Origin: an uncultured Treponema sp.
Lineage (GTDB): Bacteria; Spirochaetota; Spirochaetia; Treponematales; Treponemataceae
Reading direction: 5' to 3'
NCBI GenBank assembly: GCA_945833725.1
Contig: CAMAFU010000077.1
Span: 1-7,955 of the forward strand
Length of the DNA: 7,955 nucleotides
The position numbers and the translations under genes were made by a program. The first letter of the stretch is position 1. Each line of letters opens with the position of its first letter. The notes below the pieces were generated by a model that was given only the letters and a program-made list of their open reading frames with translations, made no database searches and was not told where the DNA came from. Positions 1 through 6,590 of this stretch are shown here, piece by piece.

Positions 1-21
1 TTTTTTTAAATTACTTAAATT

Positions 22-64
22 TTACCACGGTGGCTTTAAAAGTAAATAATAATTTGCGCATAAT
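22..64 (+). promoter_or_regulatory. glyA: Candidate glyA promoter region (weak, two alternatives)
   Basis: Two overlapping sigma70-like pairs can be read here. One is TTACCA (22-27) with AATAAT (45-50) at a 17-base spacing. The other is TTTAAA (35-40) with CATAAT (59-64) at 18 bases. Each matches the consensus at about 9 of 12 positions, which is common by chance in AT-rich DNA. Both would start transcription upstream of position 87, so the structured leader would be transcribed. An odd palindrome, CCAC-G-GTGG (25-33), overlaps the region and could be an operator, but it is too short to argue for alone. Confidence 0.3.
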
Positions 65-86
65 TGAAAAAAAAACAAAAAATTTA

Positions 87-161
87 TAGACTTACAGGTG
101 AAGTTTCATGTTTTTGGAATTTCAACTTCTGCAGAAATGCAGTTTAATTTATGTAAGTTTG
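87..161 (+). promoter_or_regulatory. Possible structured leader RNA of glyA (three-way junction)
   Basis: Three nested helices can be drawn by eye. P1 pairs 87-96 with 152-161, ten base pairs including two G-U. P2 pairs GAAGTT (100-105) with AACTTC (124-129). P3 pairs CTGCA (129-133) with TGCAG (138-142) around a GAAA tetraloop (134-137). P2 and P3 abut and compete for base 129, so the inside of P1 is nearly filled by two hairpins, as in many riboswitch aptamers. The position upstream of a one-carbon metabolism gene would suit a cis-regulator. I do not recognise the conserved core of the glycine, THF, ZTP, purine or TPP riboswitches. No folding energy or conservation could be tested, so this is a pattern-based proposal only. 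Confidence 0.35.
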
Positions 162-181
162 CGTTGCAGACTGATTAATTA

Positions 182-210
182 AAATGCTCTTTGTGTTTTT
201 AAGTGCATTT
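182..210 (+). promoter_or_regulatory. Hairpin just upstream of the glyA ribosome binding site
   Basis: AAATGCTCTT (182-191) and AAGTGCATTT (201-210) form a ten-position stem with a single T-T mismatch around a 9-base loop. The stem ends 7 bases before the GGAG (218-221) that serves the glyA start. No T tract follows, so it is not an intrinsic terminator. It could act on translation initiation or mRNA stability, or be the expression-platform side of the structure upstream. The stem is AT-rich and could occur by chance. Confidence 0.35.
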
Positions 211-227
211 AAAATTTGGAGTAATAC

Positions 228-1730
228 ATGTCTACACCATTGGAAAACTACCTTTCATCCTGTAATGGAAAACCTGATGCCGCAATGACAGCCTATGTTG
301 CCAGCCTTCAGCAGGTTGCTTCCGTTAATCCTTCTATTGCAGCAGATGTTGTTAACGAAATTGAAAATCAAAGAAGCCACCTTAAACTTATTGCTTCTGA
401 AAACTACTGTTCCCTTGCAGTTCAGGCTGCCATGGGAAACCTCCTTACAGACAAATATGCGGAAGGTTATCCTGAACACAGGTATTACGGTGGTTGTGTT
501 AATGTTGATGCCGTTGAATCTACTGCCGCCAGAGAAGCAGAGGCTCTTTTTGGTGCAGAATATGCTTATGTTCAGCCTCATTCCGGTGCAGACACAAACC
601 TTGTAGCTTACTGGGCAATTTTAAGTGCAAAAGTAGAAACTCCTGCTCTGGAAGAATTAGGCGTAAAATCCCTTAATGACTTAACGGAAGAACAGTTTTC
701 CGAATTACGGAAAAGGTTTGGAAATCAGAAACTTATGGGACTGGATTATTCCTGCGGCGGTCATCTGACTCACGGTTACAAAATGAATGTTTCTGCCCGC
801 ATGTTTGAAAGCCATCCTTACGGAGTTGACGAAAAAACAGGTCTTCTTGATTACGATGCTATCGAAAAACAGGCTATGGAAGTTAAACCTTTAATTCTTC
901 TTGCCGGTTATTCAGCATATCCAAGAGCTATAAACTTTAGAAGATTCCGGGAAATTGCAGATAAATGCGGAGCTGTTCTTATGGTTGATATGTCGCATTT
1001 TGCAGGTCTTGTTGCAGGAAAAGTGTTTACAGGCGATGAAGATCCTGTTAAATGGGCTCACATTGTAACAACTACAACACATAAAACTCTCCGCGGTCCA
1101 CGGGGAGCCATGATTCTGTGCAAAAAAGAATTTGCCGATTATGTAAACAAAGGATGCCCTATGGTTTTAGGCGGTCCTCTTCCTCATGTTATGGCTGCAA
1201 AGGCACTGGCATTCAAAGAAGCAAATTCTAAAGAATATCAGGATTATGCCCGTCAGGTTGTGGCAAATGCAAAAGCTCTTGCAGAAGAACTTCAGAAACT
1301 GGGCGTAAGGCTTCAGACAGACGGTACAGACAATCACCTTATGCTTGCCGATGTTACAAGTTACGGTCTTACAGGAAAACAGGCCGAAGCTGCAATGTTC
1401 CAGGCTGGTGTTACTGTAAATGCAAATGCCCTTCCTTACGACAAAAACGGTGCATGGTATACTTCTGGATTAAGGCTTGGAACTCCTGCCTTAACAACTT
1501 TGGGCATGAAAGAAGGCGAAATGAAAGAAGTTGCTTCCATTATCGATCAGGTTCTTAAGGGAACAAAACCAGGCGTTACAAAAGATGGAAAACCTGCAAA
1601 ACTCAAGATTGAACTTGACCCTCAGGTAAAAAAAGACGCATCCGAAAGAGTTCAGGCTCTTTTAAAGAAGTTTGTACTTTACCCGGAACTTGATTTGGAT
1701 TTCCTTAAAAAAGAATTCTGCAGCCTGTAA
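228..1730 (+). CDS. glyA: Serine hydroxymethyltransferase, long form
   Basis: PLP-dependent cytoplasmic enzyme that interconverts serine plus tetrahydrofolate with glycine plus 5,10-methylene-THF, feeding one-carbon metabolism. Visible signatures are LIASENY (54-60), the PHSGAD cofactor-site loop (117-122), GHLTHG (178-183), VDMSHFAGLVAG (253-264), the PLP-lysine segment TTTTHKTLRGPRG with catalytic K286, GGPLPHV (315-321), GTDNH (366-370) and SGLRLGTPALTT (413-424). At 500 residues it exceeds the usual roughly 415-430. The extra length comes from an N-terminal extension, about 35 residues inserted around 134-172, and a tail segment near 445-470. From memory, chlamydial and treponemal enzymes share this long form, including the N-terminal TAY segment, which supports the start at 228. 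GGAG (218-221) lies 6 bases upstream. The gene appears monocistronic, with its own leader and terminator. The function is very secure. Confidence 0.97.
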   Translation: MSTPLENYLSSCNGKPDAAMTAYVASLQQVASVNPSIAADVVNEIENQRSHLKLIASENYCSLAVQAAMGNLLTDKYAEGYPEHRYYGGCVNVDAVESTAAREAEALFGAEYAYVQPHSGADTNLVAYWAILSAKVETPALEELGVKSLNDLTEEQFSELRKRFGNQKLMGLDYSCGGHLTHGYKMNVSARMFESHPYGVDEKTGLLDYDAIEKQAMEVKPLILLAGYSAYPRAINFRRFREIADKCGAVLMVDMSHFAGLVAGKVFTGDEDPVKWAHIVTTTTHKTLRGPRGAMILCKKEFADYVNKGCPMVLGGPLPHVMAAKALAFKEANSKEYQDYARQVVANAKALAEELQKLGVRLQTDGTDNHLMLADVTSYGLTGKQAEAAMFQAGVTVNANALPYDKNGAWYTSGLRLGTPALTTLGMKEGEMKEVASIIDQVLKGTKPGVTKDGKPAKLKIELDPQVKKDASERVQALLKKFVLYPELDLDFLKKEFCSL

Positions 1731-1750
1731 TTTTTAAATTCGGCTGAATA

Positions 1751-1781
1751 ATAATCAAGGCAAAACGCTTTTGTTGATTAT
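1751..1781 (+). other. AT-rich hairpin after glyA
   Basis: ATAATCAA (1751-1758) pairs perfectly with TTGATTAT (1774-1781). Inside it CAAAA (1761-1765) pairs with TTTTG (1769-1773) around a CGC loop, leaving a two-base GG bulge on the 5' side, so the stem has 13 pairs. It ends directly before the terminator stem at 1783. It has no T tract of its own, so it is not a terminator by itself. It may protect the 3' end of the glyA mRNA or assist pausing. Confidence 0.5.
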
Positions 1782-1782
1782 A

Positions 1783-1821
1783 GCCTCTGACCGTAACTTT
1801 TGACGGCAGGGGCTTTTTTTT
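1783..1821 (+). terminator. Intrinsic terminator of glyA
   Basis: GCCTCTG (1783-1789) pairs with CAGGGGC (1807-1813), with one G-U. Inside, CCGT (1791-1794) pairs with ACGG (1803-1806), leaving A1790 bulged and an 8-base loop. Eight T residues follow at 1814-1821. The GC-rich stem plus T tract is a classic Rho-independent terminator, placed 53 bases after the glyA stop. It overlaps the promoter of the next gene. Confidence 0.9.
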
Positions 1822-1828
1822 ATATAAT
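1800..1828 (+). promoter_or_regulatory. hslO: Near-consensus sigma70 promoter for hslO, inside the glyA terminator
   Basis: TTGACG (1800-1805, 5 of 6 matches) and a perfect TATAAT (1823-1828) are separated by exactly 17 bases. The -35 lies in the loop and 3' stem of the glyA terminator, and the terminator T tract forms most of the spacer. A start 7 bases after the -10 would fall on or next to A1835 of the hslO ATG, which predicts a leaderless transcript. The region between the -10 and the ATG has no Shine-Dalgarno sequence. Confidence 0.8.
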
Positions 1829-1834
1829 TTCCCT

Positions 1835-2809
1835 ATGATTAAAGCAGAAATTTCAGATAAAGAACTTTTAACGCACCTTCAGAAAATCCACAAAGACGAA
1901 ATGTCTATGTTTGTAATGGCCGGTGGTCGCATTCGGGGTGCTTTTTTTAACGGTACCAGGATGGTAAATCAAATGCGGGCAAATCATCATCTTGGAATTC
2001 TAGAAACATATATCCTTTCTCAGGCCTATATTTGTGCAGCCCTTTTAATTCCAACCATGAAAGGCAGGGAACATCTTTTATTCCGCTACGAAACAAACGG
2101 TCCTGCAGTAGGTTTTAGTGTAGAAGCCGACAGTACAGGAAAGGTTAGGGGGTACCTTCTTCAAAATCCTATTCCTGTAGAAAAAGAACTGGAAAGCTGG
2201 GATCTGTCTCCTTTTTTTGGAGAAGGAACGCTTACAATTTCCAGAATGGGCGAGGGAATGAAGGCTCCTCAAACAGGTGTAACTCCTTTAGTTTACAAAA
2301 ATATTTCAAAAGATCTGGCATTGTATTTTGAGCAGAGTGAACAGACGCAGACAGCCTTTAATACAGGAATTCAATTTGACGAAAAAGGCCGTGTTATTGG
2401 GGCTGGAGGAATGTTCCTTCAGGTTATGCCAGAAGCCGGCGGAAAAACCGGTAAAACTACAGAACAAGTAGAAAACAGTCAGGAAGACAGGAAAAAAGAG
2501 GAAGAAAAACTTCTCTTGCAGGTTGAAAACGCATTTAAGGCCATGCCTTCCATTGGAAAATGGTTCAGCGAAGGCGGCAATACAGAAGATGTAATTTACG
2601 GACTTTTCAGGGAATTTAATCCTTCCGTGGTTTTTAACAGAAACATTGTTTTTGACTGTCCATGCAGTTGTGAATATTACGCAGGCCACATAAAACACCT
2701 GCCGAAACAGGAATTGAACGACATAATAAAACACGACCCGGATCCGATAGAAATAGTATGCCACAACTGTGCATCTGTTTATAAAATAAATAAATCCCTT
2801 CTTGTGTAG
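1835..2809 (+). CDS. hslO: Hsp33 redox-regulated chaperone
   Basis: Cytoplasmic holdase chaperone. In the family, oxidation of a zinc-bound four-cysteine centre unfolds the C-terminal half and activates binding of unfolding proteins. The N-terminal core shows GRIRGAFFNGTRMV (31-44), the GPAVGFSVEAD segment (89-99), GYLLQNP (106-112) and the typical YFEQSEQTQTAF stretch (164-175). The zinc site is CPCSC (C275, C277, C279) and CHNC (C309, C312), matching the family CxC...CxxC with one extra cysteine. At 324 residues it is longer than the usual roughly 290. A charged Lys/Glu-rich linker at about 201-226 accounts for most of the excess. The start at 1835 has no Shine-Dalgarno sequence but sits at the predicted transcription start. 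The next in-frame Met (M23) would cut into the conserved region and also lacks a convincing site. Hsp33 in a presumed anaerobe fits defence against oxidative bursts. Confidence 0.95.
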   Translation: MIKAEISDKELLTHLQKIHKDEMSMFVMAGGRIRGAFFNGTRMVNQMRANHHLGILETYILSQAYICAALLIPTMKGREHLLFRYETNGPAVGFSVEADSTGKVRGYLLQNPIPVEKELESWDLSPFFGEGTLTISRMGEGMKAPQTGVTPLVYKNISKDLALYFEQSEQTQTAFNTGIQFDEKGRVIGAGGMFLQVMPEAGGKTGKTTEQVENSQEDRKKEEEKLLLQVENAFKAMPSIGKWFSEGGNTEDVIYGLFREFNPSVVFNRNIVFDCPCSCEYYAGHIKHLPKQELNDIIKHDPDPIEIVCHNCASVYKINKSLLV

Positions 2810-2831
2810 AAACGGATATTTTTCCCTTATT

Positions 2832-2861
2832 TTAAGCGTTGAACAGCAATTTAACGCTTAA
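2832..2861. repeat. Inverted repeat / hairpin between hslO and the phosphatase operon
   Basis: TTAAGCGTT (2832-2840) and AACGCTTAA (2853-2861) are a perfect 9-base inverted repeat. The stem can extend inward by three more pairs (one G-U) to leave a 6-base loop. It lies 22 bases after the hslO stop. No T tract follows directly on either strand, so it is a poor intrinsic terminator. It could be an mRNA-stabilising 3' hairpin for hslO or an operator for the downstream operon. A weak -10-like GATAAT lies at 2896-2901, with no good -35. Confidence 0.6.
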
Positions 2862-2932
2862 TGCAGGGACTGTTAATTTTTAAGCAGTTATTACCGATAA
2901 TCAACTATAGTTCTGTTTGGAAGAGGTTTTTT

Positions 2933-4339
2933 ATGTTTAAGGCAAGGCGAAGGGTTTTTCTGACCATAATGTATGTTTCTGTTACGCTGCTTTTTTTGCT
3001 GCTGGCAATTTTTCTTGTGCCTCAGACCAAAATCAACGACTTTGTTGATTATTCAATGGCGTTTCCTGTTACAGTTACAGCAGTTTTGTTCTGTCTTCTG
3101 CTTCTTGTTTCCAGTTCGGTGTACGGAATGATTCGGCAGCATCTTGAACATAAAATAATGAAAAGCGGGGCTACAGCCTTTCTTACGGAATTTATCGAAA
3201 AACTCCGGTTCTGTTACTCTATGGAAGAATTTTACAATCTTCTGGCAGAGGTACTGGAAGAAAAGGCAGACTGTTCTGTTCTCTACATTGATAAAAAAAA
3301 TAACTATGTTTTGTATAACAGCCCCAACAGAATTACAAGCCGCAAGGATTTTGTCGAAAAACTGGCCTTTAACTTTCCAATGGACTGGGAAGAGGGAATC
3401 TTCTTTCTAGGGGAAAATTTTGGAATCGTTTCAAAACCGCGCTTTTCCAGGGGCTTTTTTATTTCCTGTGGAAAACGGCAGCTTTTTGTTTTGTGTCGGT
3501 ATACAAGGCGTTTCGATATGGAAATTTATTCCAGACTTTTTGAAGAATTTAAAAGGTTTCAGCTTCGGTCAGAAACAATTTCCGGTCTTTCAGAAATTTC
3601 TGAACTTTCAAAGGAATGGGAACAGCTTGCAGAAGCCCAGCGTTCCTTCCTTCCGCAAAACCTTCCTCAGCCGGCAAAACTTAAAATTGCGGCATATTTC
3701 CGTCCGTTAATAAATGTTTCGGGCGACTATTACACAGTTCTTCCAATTGATGAACATAAAACCCTTCTGATGTTGGGTGATGTTTCCGGTAAAGGTCTTG
3801 CCGCTGCCCTTGTTATGGGTCTTGTAATGAATACTGTAAAAATCAAGGAAAACAAAGAAGATTTACCGGGAATGATTCAGGCTATAGATAAGGCAATTAA
3901 AGGCATGCAGCTTCAGGATAAATATACTGTTCTTTTTATCGGAATTATTGATACTCAGAAAATGACAATCCGCTATGTAAATGCTTCAATGTCCGATCCA
4001 ATAATCGTAACCCGTTCCCCGGAAGGTTACAGAATAAAATCTTTGGCTTCAAACTGTTCCATTGTCGGAATTATTCCTATTGATGAAGTTGAAGTCAGCG
4101 AGCAGAGGCTTTTTTCCGGCGACCTTATTATGATGGCTTCCGACGGTGTTTCTGAAGTTATGAACGAAGATAAAGTTGAATTAGGCAATACAGAGCTTTT
4201 TACCGACACAATTAAAAAAAGTGCCGCAAAACAGCCGGATGAATTTATCGGTGATATTGTGAACCTTGTTATGAGCTATAATGCTGATACAAAACTTCAC
4301 GACGACCTGACAATGCTTGTAGCAAAAGTTCAGGGGTAA
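2933..4339 (+). CDS. Membrane-anchored PP2C (SpoIIE/RsbU-type) serine phosphatase, two membrane helices
   Basis: Predicted phosphatase of a partner-switching pathway, expected to dephosphorylate a STAS anti-anti-sigma protein. I start it at 2933 (468 residues) because AGAGG (2922-2926) lies 6 bases upstream. The longer reading from 2861 has no ribosome binding site and begins inside a hairpin. Two membrane helices lie at about 8-29 and 44-66. A divergent GAF-like sensory region follows (about 80-200), then a helical linker leading to QRSFLPQNLP (236-245). The SpoIIE-type PP2C domain runs from about 226 to the end. Metal-site motifs are VSGD (D265), GDVSGKG (D283), ASDGVSE (D404) and HDDLTML (D457, D458). 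The usual second Asp of the GGDxxD motif is Thr here (T268). A second such phosphatase and a STAS gene follow on the same strand. The stimulus cannot be read from sequence. Confidence 0.88.
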   Translation: MFKARRRVFLTIMYVSVTLLFLLLAIFLVPQTKINDFVDYSMAFPVTVTAVLFCLLLLVSSSVYGMIRQHLEHKIMKSGATAFLTEFIEKLRFCYSMEEFYNLLAEVLEEKADCSVLYIDKKNNYVLYNSPNRITSRKDFVEKLAFNFPMDWEEGIFFLGENFGIVSKPRFSRGFFISCGKRQLFVLCRYTRRFDMEIYSRLFEEFKRFQLRSETISGLSEISELSKEWEQLAEAQRSFLPQNLPQPAKLKIAAYFRPLINVSGDYYTVLPIDEHKTLLMLGDVSGKGLAAALVMGLVMNTVKIKENKEDLPGMIQAIDKAIKGMQLQDKYTVLFIGIIDTQKMTIRYVNASMSDPIIVTRSPEGYRIKSLASNCSIVGIIPIDEVEVSEQRLFSGDLIMMASDGVSEVMNEDKVELGNTELFTDTIKKSAAKQPDEFIGDIVNLVMSYNADTKLHDDLTMLVAKVQG

Positions 4340-4400
4340 AAATTCACCTTCGTTTTGTTTGGGATTTTTCCCTGTATCTTAGTTTTTATGGAAGGATAAA

Positions 4401-6566
4401 ATGATTTATGTTGTTTTGAATCTTGTAATGGCTGTTTTTTTTATCGGTCTTTCTTTTTATATTGACAGGCAGGGAAAGGATGTTGCCAATAATCCCCTTG
4501 TTCCCATGTCTGTATACCTTTCGCTGGCAAATCTTTTTATGGCCGCAGCTCTGTGGGCGAACCTTAACTACATGGAAAGACTTCCTCTTCTTTCTTTAAG
4601 GCTTTCCTTAATTTTTATGAGTGCTTATTCAATAGATTTCTGTCTTTACTGCATTCTTTTTCCGTCTTACAAAAGACCTAAATTTTTTCAGGCGGCAAAA
4701 TACATACTCCTTCTTTTCTGTATATGGCTTTGTTTTTCAAAAATCACCGATGTTACAATTACAGACTTTCTTGGGTTAAAAATTGATTCCCATCCGCTTT
4801 TTACAGGTGTTTTTTCAAATTATTTCCCTGTAAGCTGGTACGATCTTCATAAATTTTTAATGACTGTATTTTTCCCGGCTCTTTCCGTTCTTATAATGAT
4901 TTTACGGGCAGAAAATAAAAACGACAGGCTTAACCTGCAGAAATCTTTTGTAAATGCACTTGCCCTTGTGTGCACATGGCTTGCAATTTTTGCCATTTCT
5001 CTGGCCTACAGCCGCGTAAAAATGTTTTCGACCCTTTCTGTTTTTGCCCTTTGTGTAGGAATGGTTGTTCTTGTATACAACAGCGGCCAGAACTTTCTTT
5101 ACGACTTTAAATATGTTCTTGGGGTATTCATAACATTCATCGTCTGTTATGCAGTTCCTGCCTTTATGGTTGCATTTGCCTTCCCATTTTTATGGCCGAT
5201 GTTTGCCGTAAATCCTGTAAAATTCATTTTCATAATGCTCCTTATAATTTTTGCCTGTATTACCGTTTCGTACCAGATTTCAAAATTCCTTTCAAAAAAG
5301 CAGTATTTCCGGTCATTCCAGTATGCAGATATTTTCGAGCAGCAACTTTCTGTTATCGACTATTCCGGAGAACCAGAAGAAACAGTTCAAACAATGAGGA
5401 ATATTTTCGTTCACAATCTGGGACTTTCCGAGTTTCATATTCTTGTAGAAAACGAAGGCAATCTGGAACCTATTTTTGAAAAACAGGATGAAAATTCCAT
5501 ACAGAAAAAACTGGAAGTTCCTGTAACATTTTTCGATTCCCTTATGAACCAGAACCGCACCATAATTTTTAAAAGTGCCGTAGAAAACAGTCATACCTTC
5601 GAAAGCGACAAAAAAGAACTGTTAAAGTTTTTTAAAGAAACGGAAAGCGAGGCTGTAATTTTGCTTGCGGAAGGCCGCCGTCTTACAGGTGCCCTTCTTT
5701 TAGGCGGAAAAGCCGGTGGAAACATCTACAACGACTACGACTTCAACACATTTACAAAACTGTATTCCTACTTTTTCGTTTTCGGTTATTACATGAAAAA
5801 CATTGCCAACAAAAGCATTGTAGGTACAATCAACCGGGAAATTAAAATGTCCAGCCAGATTATTGCCTCAATTCAGGAAAATATGGACTATGTAAAAAAA
5901 CCGAAATACGACATAGGAACACTTATGGAACACGCCCACACAATCGGCGGCGAGTTTATAGACCTTATCCGTCTTTCAGATACAAAACACATTTTTGTTA
6001 TGGGCGATTTAAGCGGAAAGGGAATTGCAGCTTCCATGGGCATGGTTATTATAAAGTCAATTATCAGGACATTCCTTCAGGAAACAAAAGATTTTAAACT
6101 TCTTGTAGAAAAAATAAACGGCTTTATCCGCTTTAACCTGCCGAAAGGAACTTTTTTTGAAGGAGTTTTCTGCCTTCTGGACTTTAACGACGACACTCTT
6201 TACTACATAAACTGCGGAGTTCCTTCTTTATTCCTGTACACCCGCTCCTACAACAATGTTATCGAAATTCAGGGAGAAGGCCGTGTACTGGGGTTTGCCC
6301 GCGACATCGGCAAATACCTTAAAGTAAAGAAAATCCGCTTGAATCCGGGAGATGTTATTGTTACATGTACAGACGGACTTATTGATTCAAAATCCCTGCG
6401 TGGAGAGGTTTACGGCAAGGAGCGCATCCAGAAATCAATTACAGACAGCATAACATATCCTGCAAATTCTGTGGCACGAACAGTTTACCAGACAGCAGAA
6501 ACATTCCTGTCAAAAGAATTTGATGATGATGTTTCCATACTTGTAATTAAGCGTCTTGCAAAATAG
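4401..6566 (+). CDS. Polytopic membrane PP2C (SpoIIE-type) phosphatase
   Basis: A 721-residue sensor phosphatase. The N-terminal 295 residues carry eight or nine hydrophobic segments (roughly 1-20, 37-55, 63-88, 99-113, 150-168, 184-204, 208-226, 239-262, 271-292), resembling the multi-helix sensor modules fused to some kinases and phosphatases. A GAF-like cytoplasmic region follows at about 310-465, then a PP2C domain from about 475 to the end. Metal-site motifs are IGGEFID (E518 where Asp is usual, D521 kept), MGDLSGKG (D536), CTDGLID (D658) and DDDVSILV (708-715). Ser replaces the usual Thr of the last motif. GGAAGGA (4390-4396) lies 4 bases before the ATG. The gene begins 61 bases after the previous phosphatase and ends 24 bases before the STAS gene, so cotranscription is likely. 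The Asp-to-Glu change is conservative; whether it lowers activity is unknown. No membrane-sensor ligand can be inferred. Confidence 0.87.
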   Translation: MIYVVLNLVMAVFFIGLSFYIDRQGKDVANNPLVPMSVYLSLANLFMAAALWANLNYMERLPLLSLRLSLIFMSAYSIDFCLYCILFPSYKRPKFFQAAKYILLLFCIWLCFSKITDVTITDFLGLKIDSHPLFTGVFSNYFPVSWYDLHKFLMTVFFPALSVLIMILRAENKNDRLNLQKSFVNALALVCTWLAIFAISLAYSRVKMFSTLSVFALCVGMVVLVYNSGQNFLYDFKYVLGVFITFIVCYAVPAFMVAFAFPFLWPMFAVNPVKFIFIMLLIIFACITVSYQISKFLSKKQYFRSFQYADIFEQQLSVIDYSGEPEETVQTMRNIFVHNLGLSEFHILVENEGNLEPIFEKQDENSIQKKLEVPVTFFDSLMNQNRTIIFKSAVENSHTFESDKKELLKFFKETESEAVILLAEGRRLTGALLLGGKAGGNIYNDYDFNTFTKLYSYFFVFGYYMKNIANKSIVGTINREIKMSSQIIASIQENMDYVKKPKYDIGTLMEHAHTIGGEFIDLIRLSDTKHIFVMGDLSGKGIAASMGMVIIKSIIRTFLQETKDFKLLVEKINGFIRFNLPKGTFFEGVFCLLDFNDDTLYYINCGVPSLFLYTRSYNNVIEIQGEGRVLGFARDIGKYLKVKKIRLNPGDVIVTCTDGLIDSKSLRGEVYGKERIQKSITDSITYPANSVARTVYQTAETFLSKEFDDDVSILVIKRLAK

Positions 6567-6590
6567 TTAAACAAAAGCCCGGAGGAAAAA

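Noticed and set aside
64..90. Alternative glyA promoter TTGAAA (64-69) with TATAGA (85-90)
   Set aside because: The spacing is only 15 bases and the -10 is weak. I kept the upstream candidates, but if this one were real the leader structure would lose one strand of its closing helix.
80..227. Known glycine, THF or ZTP riboswitch in the glyA leader
   Set aside because: These classes are plausible for glyA, but I cannot find their conserved core sequences here, so naming one would be unsupported.
2306..2764. Minus-strand open frame of 152 codons inside hslO
   Set aside because: It is fully antisense to conserved Hsp33 coding sequence and its Phe/Tyr-rich composition is that of a complementary-frame shadow.
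2861..2932. Upstream extension of the first phosphatase to an ATG at 2861
   Set aside because: That ATG starts at the last base of an inverted repeat and has no ribosome binding site. The ATG at 2933 has AGAGG 6 bases upstream and gives a normal positively charged start before the first membrane helix.
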